31,013 nucleotides of DNA. It comes from an uncultured Lachnospiraceae bacterium (lineage in GTDB: Bacteria; Bacillota_A; Clostridia; Lachnospirales; Lachnospiraceae). A program made the translations under genes and the position numbers. Below, in pieces: positions 1 to 5,856 of this stretch. Below the pieces are notes generated by a model. The model was not told the origin of the DNA. It did not search any database and saw nothing but the letters and a program-made list of their open reading frames with translations. Position 1 is the stretch's first letter, and each line of letters opens with the position of its first letter. The stretch covers positions 1 through 31,013 of the forward strand of contig CAMWMM010000008.1 of assembly GCA_947175285.1 (NCBI GenBank). Direction: 5' to 3'.

Positions 1-315
1 GAGATTAATTTTATGAAAGATATCATAGCGGAGGTAAAAGAATTGTCTGAAAATAGGGAGGTAAGAGCCATGTTATTAGCGGAAAAATATGCACAGGCTG
101 ATCTGAATGCAGTAAGGAGTTATGAACGGAATGAAGGTTGGAATGAAGGCAGAAATCAAGGCAGGAGTGAAGGCAGGAGTGAAGGGATACATGAGGGATT
201 AGCGATTGCGGCAAAAATTATCGCGGATAGCAAAGCCGGAGTATCTGATGAGCAGATTGCATTCCAATATGGCTATAGCGTTGATGAGATCAAAGCAGTA
301 TTGGGACACAAGTAG
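1..315 (+). CDS. C-terminal part of an Rpn-like PD-(D/E)XK nuclease/transposase-family protein (5' end outside window)
   Basis: The reading frame is open from base 1, with codons for E-I-N-F before the first ATG at 13, so the window probably cuts into a longer gene. The visible 100 residues carry a short helix, then a charged low-complexity stretch of repeated N/S-E-G units (about residues 40-60), then a small helical tail resembling a helix-turn-helix (SDEQIAFQYGYSVDEIKAVLG). This layout, with an EG-rich linker and a small C-terminal helical module, is typical of the end of Rpn (recombination-promoting nuclease/YhgA-like) proteins, which are common in Lachnospiraceae. The catalytic domain is not in the window, so activity cannot be judged. 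A strong terminator follows at 361-397. The family call rests on the tail alone. Confidence 0.6.
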   Translation, partial: EINFMKDIIAEVKELSENREVRAMLLAEKYAQADLNAVRSYERNEGWNEGRNQGRSEGRSEGIHEGLAIAAKIIADSKAGVSDEQIAFQYGYSVDEIKAVLGHK

Positions 316-360
316 CATGCTAGGTAAAAAAATTGTAGAGTTGTCATCCTAGGGATTTTA

Positions 361-397
361 AAGCGGTTTTTACAGTAATGTAAGGACTGCTTTTTTT
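361..397 (+). terminator. Rho-independent terminator of the Rpn-like gene
   Basis: A 13-bp stem (361-373 with 380-392) that pairs fully when G-U pairs are allowed, with a 6-nt loop and a run of T to 397. It lies about 45 bases after the stop at 315. Confidence 0.75.
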
Positions 398-418
398 GTT
401 TTAAACATTGGGAGGCGG

Positions 419-455
419 CAGCCTGCATGCAGGCACGGATATAATCCTGAGAAAT
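419..455 (+). repeat. Repeat copy A: 37-bp element with a GCCTGC-AT-GCAGGC palindrome
   Basis: This 37-bp stretch recurs at 3117-3153 in the same orientation with four differences. Both copies keep inverted GCCTGC/GCAGGC arms around a 2-bp centre. Read in one frame, both encode a similar peptide (SLHAGTDIILRN here, SLPAGSDIILRN in the other), so it may be a relic of the 3' end of a small gene rather than a regulatory site. Here the frame has no obvious start or ribosome binding site. Confidence 0.6.
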
Positions 456-541
456 GACGTAGAGGTAATCAGATGAGGCAGAGACTAAATAATATTGTAT
501 TTTATGCTCTGTAATAAATATAAGAGGAGGAGATTGCTTAA

Positions 542-760
542 ATGAGATACATAAAGATATATGTACATAAAGAAAATGGAAAATATTATACAGAGGAGGA
601 TTTTGCAATTCCAGATCATTTGGAAGAGGTCTATGAAATAGTTGATTATATTGAGTCAAAGTTCAATTCCTACAGAGGGATGCATCTTTTTATGCTTTTA
701 AATGAACCTTTTATTAAAAACGGATATCCGAGCATGATTCCTGCAGATAGAAGGATGTAA
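542..760 (+). CDS. Small hypothetical protein, 72 aa
   Basis: I do not recognise a family. The ATG at 542 is preceded by a strong purine-rich site (AAGAGGAGG near 521-529), which supports real translation. The product is acidic in its first half (EEDFAIPDHLEEVYEIVDYIE) with no signal peptide or membrane segment. It lies upstream of another small gene at 848 in the same direction, consistent with a run of small accessory proteins typical of phages and plasmids. Confidence 0.6.
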   Translation: MRYIKIYVHKENGKYYTEEDFAIPDHLEEVYEIVDYIESKFNSYRGMHLFMLLNEPFIKNGYPSMIPADRRM

Positions 761-847
761 CAAAATTATAAAGAGTTTGAACATATTGAAGAAATTTGCA
801 GTTATTCATGATTTGTTAAATTTTAATTTAAGGAGGCTTTATATGTT

Positions 848-1378
848 ATGAACAAACCAATGACTACAGAGGAACTATTTGACAGGATCAAAGACATCCT
901 GAAAGAAAAAGGCAAACTTCCGGATATTCTCGATTACGGGCTGGCGACACATAAACCAGTATCAATTAAAACTTATGAGTTTGATTTGATCAATAAGCTT
1001 GCCCATGGAGGCAGTGAGGGAATCTACCTGGACTTGTGGATCGAGTATTTTGTCAACGGCAAGAAGGAAAAGAGAGAACTTGGAACGTTTAAGACACTAT
1101 ATGAAGATAATGATGCAATGCATGTAATGGCCGGACTCCTGGCTGATTTTATCATTGAGGGACACATCTATGTTAGTGCACATCTTGACGATTTCATATG
1201 GGAAGGTGTAGATGTTCATGCATTTGATGAAAACGGTGAACGGTACAGCTGGGGATATACCTGCTGTGATATGGAAACAGCACTGCATAGGAAAGATGAA
1301 CTGCTGAAAGAATATCCACAGGTGGTCGTCAGGGATAATGTGACAAGGAAAGAAAAAATGTTCAATCAGGATAGTTAA
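848..1378 (+). CDS. Hypothetical protein, 176 aa
   Basis: No recognised family. AGGAGG at 831-836 sits 11 bases before the ATG at 848; another ATG at 843 is followed at once by a stop. The product is soluble and acidic with aromatic-rich segments (LDLWIEYFVNG, FIWEGVDVHAFDENGERYSWGY) that suggest a compact beta-rich fold, and it ends with a charged tail. Its TAA stop at 1376-1378 is also the left target duplication of the insertion sequence that follows. Removing that element would place the gene directly upstream of the 84-aa gene at 2725, with the next ribosome binding site overlapping its stop codon, so the two were almost certainly one operon. Confidence 0.7.
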   Translation: MNKPMTTEELFDRIKDILKEKGKLPDILDYGLATHKPVSIKTYEFDLINKLAHGGSEGIYLDLWIEYFVNGKKEKRELGTFKTLYEDNDAMHVMAGLLADFIIEGHIYVSAHLDDFIWEGVDVHAFDENGERYSWGYTCCDMETALHRKDELLKEYPQVVVRDNVTRKEKMFNQDS

Positions 1379-2709
1379 GGAATTGTCACGAAATAAATGT
1401 TAATTTTTGAAACCCCTTATAACATAATTCCACCCCGTATTTGAACCCAGAAATCTGATGTCAATATTGTCGAATTGTTCGTCATCAACTTTTATTCCAG
1501 TTGGATATATTTTCTTATCCACATCGCAAACTACTTTTAATCCGCTTTTTGTGCTTGTTGAACCAATCAGGCTGACAATCGTTTCAATATCTATCAACGG
1601 TTTCCCTGACCAGTTTTTACTTATGAAGCAGAAAAGGCGGTGTTCAATCTTGTTCCATTTCGATGTCCCAGGCGGGAAATGGGAAACCTCTATCTCCAGG
1701 CCAGTTTCGGCTGCTAGGTTGGCCAGCTGTAGTTTCCAAAGTTTGTTCCGGCTCCCATTGCTTCCGCCGCCGTCCGCAGTTATATAGATCTTCCTGGCAT
1801 CTGGAAATGTATGGCATCCTATAGCATACCACCACTGTCTTATGCTTTCCACTGCAAACTCCGCTGTGTCATGGCTCACGCCCAGATTGATGAACCCGGT
1901 GTTGTCATTTACAGTATATATGCCATAAGGGGCTACTTTGCCGAGTTCCGCAATAGGGAAGTCATGATCCAGCACCCTGCGTGCATCCCCCACATGCCTA
2001 TACTCCTGGCCTTCGTTTTGGAAATTCCCAACGTTCTCCTTCTTTTTACAGTCGACCGAAAGGAACGGCGCACCATCAGACAGATAACGCTTCCCTGTCT
2101 CGTTTATATGCCGGAACTGTGCATCCCTGTCAGGATGCGGTTTGCCAACCTGTTCCATTTTTTGGTTCTTCTGCTTGCTATACCCAAGCTGGTCCAGCGC
2201 ATTTGAGACCACATTTTGGCTGATGTCGACATTCAGCTCCTCTTTCACCCGGCCAGCGATATCCCTTAAACTTAACGATGTGTATGAGATGACAGACATG
2301 GGATTTCCGTAAGTGTTTTCCTGGAGGATCCCATCAATAAAGCCAAGCAGCTCTGGGGTTTTTTCTAGGGCATTTCTCCTCCCACCTCCGGGCTTTCGCG
2401 CCCGTCCTGATCCCAGTTGTTCTGAATACTCTCCGCTGTTTATTTCCGCAACAGCCTTACACATGGTCTTCGGAGTCAGATCAAAATAATTGGATACAAT
2501 TTTTTGCCCTCCGTACCCATATCCTATTGCAAGGCTTCCGGCAAGCAGCCTGAGCTGCTTTTCATCCAGGACTGATATCATTATTTGTGCGACCTTTCGG
2601 ATCATATTTTCTGACTGTTCCATAATTACCTCCAAAATGTACTTTTGAAGGTAGTATAACACATATGTAATTTAAGCAAAAGAATTATACTTTATTTCAT
2701 GACAATTCC
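1379..2709. mobile_element. Complete ISAzo13-family insertion sequence, about 1.33 kb
   Basis: The ends form imperfect inverted repeats: GGAATTGTCACGAAATAAA at 1379-1397 and, on the other strand, GGAATTGTCATGAAATAAA ending at 2709. The direct repeat TAA occurs on both sides (1376-1378 and 2710-2712), consistent with a 3-bp target duplication. Inside is one intact minus-strand transposase with a complete DDE triad. Intact ends, matching flanks and an undamaged gene suggest a recent insertion. The exact outer base of the repeat is uncertain by one position because the flanks start with A/T. Confidence 0.85.
1400..2623 (-). CDS. ISAzo13-family DDE transposase, 407 aa
   Basis: It catalyses cut-and-paste or copy transposition of its own element. 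The start is placed at the ATG ending at 2623 because GGAGG lies 5-6 bases before it; an upstream ATG at 2662 lacks such a site. The first 150 residues are helical and likely bind the ends (HTH-like segments, GRARKPGGGRR linker). The catalytic core has D191 (FLSVDCKKKENVGNF), D284 (YITADGGGSNGSRN) and E327 (KWNKIEHRLF), plus the family-typical stretch VGDARRVLDHDFPIAELGK and GIYTVNDNTGFINLGVSHDTAEF. Length is close to the family norm, and no frameshift is seen. The terminal repeats lie just outside both ends of the gene. Confidence 0.9.
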   Translation of the reverse strand: MEQSENMIRKVAQIMISVLDEKQLRLLAGSLAIGYGYGGQKIVSNYFDLTPKTMCKAVAEINSGEYSEQLGSGRARKPGGGRRNALEKTPELLGFIDGILQENTYGNPMSVISYTSLSLRDIAGRVKEELNVDISQNVVSNALDQLGYSKQKNQKMEQVGKPHPDRDAQFRHINETGKRYLSDGAPFLSVDCKKKENVGNFQNEGQEYRHVGDARRVLDHDFPIAELGKVAPYGIYTVNDNTGFINLGVSHDTAEFAVESIRQWWYAIGCHTFPDARKIYITADGGGSNGSRNKLWKLQLANLAAETGLEIEVSHFPPGTSKWNKIEHRLFCFISKNWSGKPLIDIETIVSLIGSTSTKSGLKVVCDVDKKIYPTGIKVDDEQFDNIDIRFLGSNTGWNYVIRGFKN

Positions 2710-2724
2710 TAAGGGGGTTAGATT

Positions 2725-2979
2725 TTGAAAAAATCAGAAAAGAATGTTCTTTTGGAATGGGCAATTAGCCTATCGGATAAGGAATTGGAAGATGCATATT
2801 ATAGTTCTGTTTATGATTCGCTGGGTAGTGAGACAGATGAAATGTATGAACTGGGCTATGATATTCGTGATATTAAAGAACGTGAAGCATACGAAAAATA
2901 TTTGTGTGAAAAATCGGATATCTTAGGTTCGCTATGTGAGAAACGAAACATTATGTTATGGGAAAGAGGGTATACTTGA
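2725..2979 (+). CDS. Small hypothetical protein, 84 aa, TTG start
   Basis: No recognised family. The start is TTG at 2725, supported by AAGGGGG at 2711-2717 with a 7-base gap. This binding site is formed partly by the target duplication at the right edge of the insertion sequence, so translation signals survived the insertion. The product is acidic and helical (LSDKELEDAYYSSVYDSLGSETDEMYELGYDIRDIKEREAYEKYL), with no membrane segment. Before the insertion it would have been the next gene after the 176-aa protein at 848. Confidence 0.6.
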   Translation: MKKSEKNVLLEWAISLSDKELEDAYYSSVYDSLGSETDEMYELGYDIRDIKEREAYEKYLCEKSDILGSLCEKRNIMLWERGYT

Positions 2980-3021
2980 ATCTGATAAAATTTGGAACAG
3001 ACCACTAAAAAACGATTGATA

Positions 3022-3165
3022 ATGCGAAAAAAGGATGCAGAATATGCGGAGCACAAGAACAAGGGGAGGCACCAGTTTATCATTGGTGCCTTTCTTGAAC
3101 AACTTATTAATGATTACAGCCTGCCTGCAGGCTCGGATATTATCTTGAGAAATCCCTTATTATAA
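3022..3165 (+). CDS. Possible small basic protein or gene remnant, 47 aa
   Basis: A short open frame from ATG 3022 (open back to 2989, with a TTG at 2992) to TAA 3163-3165. The peptide has a basic first half (MRKKDAEYAEHKNKGRHQF) and the tail YSLPAGSDIILRNPLL, whose last part is shared with repeat copy A at 419-455. There is no good ribosome binding site. The basic region loosely recalls DUF3847-type relaxase-associated small proteins, but this is only an impression. A hairpin inside it (3067-3091) could instead be the terminator of the preceding gene. Confidence 0.3.
   Translation: MRKKDAEYAEHKNKGRHQFIIGAFLEQLINDYSLPAGSDIILRNPLL
3067..3095 (+). terminator. Hairpin, possible weak terminator after the 84-aa gene
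   Basis: AGGCACCA (3067-3074) pairs perfectly with TGGTGCCT (3084-3091), followed by TTCTT. The T-run is short and the hairpin lies inside a possible small ORF, so the terminator role is tentative. Confidence 0.45.
3117..3153 (+). repeat. Repeat copy B of the 37-bp element
   Basis: Matches 419-455 at 33 of 37 bases in the same orientation. The inverted arms here are AGCCTGC/GCAGGCT around CT. It forms the 3' part of the small frame at 3022-3165. Confidence 0.6.
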
Positions 3166-3186
3166 TTGAATGAAAATAATATTACT

Positions 3187-3203
3187 TACATATATGGTAC
3201 ATA
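3187..3203 (+). repeat. 17-bp direct repeat, copy 1
   Basis: TACATATATGGTACATA; identical copy at 3277-3293, start-to-start distance 90 bp. Confidence 0.75.
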
Positions 3204-3276
3204 AATAGTGAATATTTAGTATAAAAATCCAATAATATATTGGTAATAAAATATAACAAATAAAAATGTAAGATAA

Positions 3277-3293
3277 TACATATATGGTACATA
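3277..3293 (+). repeat. 17-bp direct repeat, copy 2
   Basis: Identical to 3187-3203, inside the most AT-rich part of the region. Confidence 0.75.
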
Positions 3294-3405
3294 TTAAATA
3301 CACATATAATATAATTTTTGTAATGTTTATCTCATCAGTTATCTAAAATTAGGGGAACCAGAATGAACAAGAACAATCATTTCATATAAGCAGCATGGTT
3401 ATCTA

Positions 3406-3464
3406 ATTTTGTAACAGGCTGTTACAGAAGCAAGTAAAGCTATTGTAACAGCCTGTTACAAAAT
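3406..3464. repeat. Paired GTTACA palindromes in inverted arrangement
   Basis: TGTAACAGGCTGTTACA (3410-3426) and TTGTAACAGCCTGTTACAA (3443-3461) are each perfect palindromes about a single centre base. In addition 3406-3426 is the exact reverse complement of 3444-3464, giving a larger nested inverted repeat. Such sites normally bind a dimeric DNA-binding protein. Confidence 0.8.
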
Positions 3465-3518
3465 CAGATTCATTATCAGGATGCAGTTATTGGAGTAAAT
3501 AAATCAATAATGAGAAAA

Positions 3519-3672
3519 CTTGTTACAAAAAAATCTTGAAAACATGCAGTTACATGAGTTTGACGCAACAAGTTACAAATCGGTTAAAAGAATAATCCAT
3601 TTTTTGTAACAGGATAAATCCAGTATTTAAAGTGTTTTAAGGGCTTTTTTCAAATAAATGTGTTACAAATCG
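3519..3672. repeat. Dispersed GTTACA half-sites
   Basis: Further sites resembling half of the palindromes: TTGTTACAAAA near 3520-3530, AGTTACAAATCG near 3571-3582, TTTTGTAACAG near 3601-3611 on the other strand, and TGTTACAAATCG at 3661-3672. Spacing is irregular. Confidence 0.65.
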
Positions 3673-3716
3673 TAAAATGGATATAAGAGCATAAGAGGAT
3701 ATGGCACCAAAGAATA

Positions 3717-3767
3717 TATATTCGATTTTTCATTGTTTAAATGTGAATGTCTATATTTGATTTTTCA
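3717..3767 (+). repeat. 16-bp direct repeat pair
   Basis: TATATTCGATTTTTCA (3717-3732) and TATATTTGATTTTTCA (3752-3767), one mismatch, 35 bp apart. Confidence 0.6.
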
Positions 3768-3923
3768 ATTCACTACATAGTAAGGAATCAGATCATGAAA
3801 ACATTATGTTTCAGGTATATTAAAATTAGAAGCATAAAGGTGACAGGAATTTATTCCGTGATTGAAGTATGTTCTTATAGATGAAAGTAACAGTAATAAT
3901 ATCGAATTTACATTCTTTTTTAT

Positions 3924-3952
3924 TTGATTTATTTATGCATTAATGGTAATAT
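3924..3952 (+). promoter_or_regulatory. Probable sigma-70-type promoter for the RecJ-like gene
   Basis: TTGATT at 3924-3929, a 17-bp spacer, and TAATAT at 3947-3952. The expected transcript start near 3960 leaves room for the ribosome binding site AAAGGAG just before the gene at 3991. Confidence 0.5.
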
Positions 3953-3990
3953 AAATAAAATAGCAAATATAAAAAAGGAGTAAAAGTAAT

Positions 3991-5733
3991 ATGGATTATT
4001 TTGAAATATTTTTAAAGAAGCGTAAATTAACAAGAAATAAAATAGAGAGATTGATGGCTTATGATGGCAAAGCGATAGAAAAGACGGATGACGTGTGCAG
4101 ATTTTTACATGGTCTGTCACGTGATACCAATATAGGACTTATATCTGATTATGACACAGATGGACTTATGTCAGAGGTGGTAAAATACCTTGGACTTAAC
4201 ATGCTTGGATTTGCAAATCTTTTCATAGCAAAAAGGATCATTGAAAAAGGTTATGAGTTTTCAAGAGATGACATAGACAATCTTGGTGATATAGAAGTAC
4301 TTATAACCTCAGATGTAGGTATTAATTGCCAGGATGCCATTAATTATGCCAGGCAAAAAGGCATTATAGTTATTGTGACAGACCACCATCTTCCAAATGA
4401 GCCTGAATCATTGCAAGCCGATTATATTGTTAATTACCGGCTTGACAATGATTTTTTAAAGGGAAATACAGATGTTTGTGGTGCATATACTGTTTATCAG
4501 ATATTTGAGAGATATGCGCAGCTATATTCTGGAGAGATACCAGATCATGATAAATTTATGAATGATCTCGTCCTGTTGCGACATTTTGCCGCAATAGCTA
4601 CTGTGGCTGATGCAATGCCGCTTCTAAGTATCAACCACCATATTGTGGGAGAGATGCTGCACTTTATGAACTATATCACTCCCATTGACAGATCAGACGA
4701 AATTGTGCAGGGAGTCTGCTACGATGGTGTCGTACAAAATGTATATAATAATTTCCATCTGTTCATAAATAAACTGATTGGACAGTCTTATAATGAATTT
4801 GACATGGCATTTCTTGAATATACTGTTATTCCCACGATCAATAGTATTAAAAGAATGAATGCAGATCCAATGCTGTATTATCGAATGCTTTTCAATTCGC
4901 CAGAGATTGCATCGGCAAATGCAGAGCAGCTTGTCAGATTAAACGAAGCACGGAAAGAACTTGTCCGTCATAAAATGGATGAATTAGAAGAAAACGGGAA
5001 TGAAGATGGGAAATATGAGCAGCCGTTCAGGAAATACATCTATATGACGACAGCACCTCTCGGTATCGTTGGGCTCCTTGCAGTTAAAATGATGGATAAA
5101 AACGGACTTCCCACGGTAGTTCTAAATGATACACCCATATATGATGAAAGTTATGGCAGAAAAGTATATAAAGGCTCTGTAAGATGTCCGCATACATATC
5201 AGTTTGTATCAAATGTTAACCGGTCAGGAACGGCATATTGTGCAGGGCATGAATGCGAATGTGGGATCACGGTCATTGCTGATAAGCTGTATCAGTTCTT
5301 TGAATTCTTATCAAATGAATTTGATGGACTGTTTCCTTCGGAAGAGATCTGTGACATCAGGAAGGACAGAAAAGCATTTTTTGAAAATTATGATATTCAT
5401 ATGGATTTTGACAGCAATATATTTGACTTTGAACATGATGGGGAATGTCTCATTAATGACCTGAAAAGATATGCGCCGTATGGTAAAGATTTTGAGCTGC
5501 CGCGTATCATACTTAGTTTTAAACAACGGCATGGTTTGATTAAACCTATAAAAGAAAATCAGCATACAAAGATTTCACTAGCACCAGCATTCTCATGTCT
5601 GCTTTGGAATACAGTTCCGGAAGAAGTGAAATCAGCAGATGACACAGATACGGTCTACCTTACTGGGGAGCTTACAAAATCTGTTTATATGGGTGAATGG
5701 ACTACTAATTTCGTAGCGCAGGTTATCAGTTAA
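3991..5733 (+). CDS. DHH-family phosphoesterase, RecJ-like, 580 aa
   Basis: Predicted metal-dependent nuclease or phosphoesterase of the RecJ/DHH superfamily, which degrades single-stranded DNA 5'-3' in repair and recombination. The DHH domain motifs are complete: D53-Y-D55-T-D57-G58, D108 in LITSDVGINC, D131-H132-H133 in VTDHHLP, a DVCGAYTVYQIF helix, and D207 in AIATVADAMPL. A later segment around NRSGTAYCAGHECECG resembles the DHHA1 GGH-type substrate-binding motif, but with a Cys-rich replacement. The ATG at 3991 has AAAGGAG upstream. It precedes the family-B DNA polymerase, so a replication-coupled role (primer removal or recombination) is likely. Length is close to bacterial RecJ, and no break is seen. 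Confidence 0.85.
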   Translation: MDYFEIFLKKRKLTRNKIERLMAYDGKAIEKTDDVCRFLHGLSRDTNIGLISDYDTDGLMSEVVKYLGLNMLGFANLFIAKRIIEKGYEFSRDDIDNLGDIEVLITSDVGINCQDAINYARQKGIIVIVTDHHLPNEPESLQADYIVNYRLDNDFLKGNTDVCGAYTVYQIFERYAQLYSGEIPDHDKFMNDLVLLRHFAAIATVADAMPLLSINHHIVGEMLHFMNYITPIDRSDEIVQGVCYDGVVQNVYNNFHLFINKLIGQSYNEFDMAFLEYTVIPTINSIKRMNADPMLYYRMLFNSPEIASANAEQLVRLNEARKELVRHKMDELEENGNEDGKYEQPFRKYIYMTTAPLGIVGLLAVKMMDKNGLPTVVLNDTPIYDESYGRKVYKGSVRCPHTYQFVSNVNRSGTAYCAGHECECGITVIADKLYQFFEFLSNEFDGLFPSEEICDIRKDRKAFFENYDIHMDFDSNIFDFEHDGECLINDLKRYAPYGKDFELPRIILSFKQRHGLIKPIKENQHTKISLAPAFSCLLWNTVPEEVKSADDTDTVYLTGELTKSVYMGEWTTNFVAQVIS

Positions 5734-5798
5734 TAATGGTTTACAATCCTTGATAATGTTTTTGATATCAGAAGTGAAGTCATAATCTATAAACATAC

Positions 5799-5839
5799 AA
5801 CGCAGCGGCTACCGGTTGAAGGCCAGTGGCAGCTGCGTT
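5799..5839 (+). other. Long imperfect hairpin between the nuclease and polymerase genes
   Basis: AACGCAGC (5799-5806) pairs with GCTGCGTT (5832-5839). Inside, GCTACCGGTT and GGCCAGTGGC pair with one mismatch and some G-U pairs, around a GAA loop. No T-run follows, so it is not a standard terminator. It ends only 18 bases before the first possible start of the polymerase gene, so it could affect translation or act as an mRNA processing site. Confidence 0.55.
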
Positions 5840-5856
5840 AATTATGAGGATGCCGC

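Larger units (their letters stand above)
3166..3990. other. Non-coding AT-rich repeat region: candidate replication origin or partition/operator locus
   Basis: About 0.8 kb without a convincing gene, directly upstream of the RecJ-like and DNA polymerase genes. The left part (3166-3330) is almost all A and T and could serve as an unwinding element. It holds a 17-bp direct repeat (3187-3203, 3277-3293). The middle (3406-3672) holds about eight GTTACA-type half-sites in both orientations, including two perfect palindromes. The right part has a 16-bp direct repeat (3717-3732, 3752-3767) and a promoter-like sequence (3924-3952). Dense iteron-like repeats, AT-rich DNA and adjoining replication genes are the hallmarks of plasmid and phage origins. 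A centromere (parS-like) or multi-site operator is the alternative. Confidence 0.55.

Noticed and set aside
1811..2206. 131-aa plus-strand frame inside the insertion sequence
   Set aside because: Antisense to the transposase core; a shadow of a conserved gene.
3406..3672. GTTACA repeats as a CRISPR array
   Set aside because: Units are short, occur in both orientations and have irregular spacing; no constant-length spacers and no cas genes.
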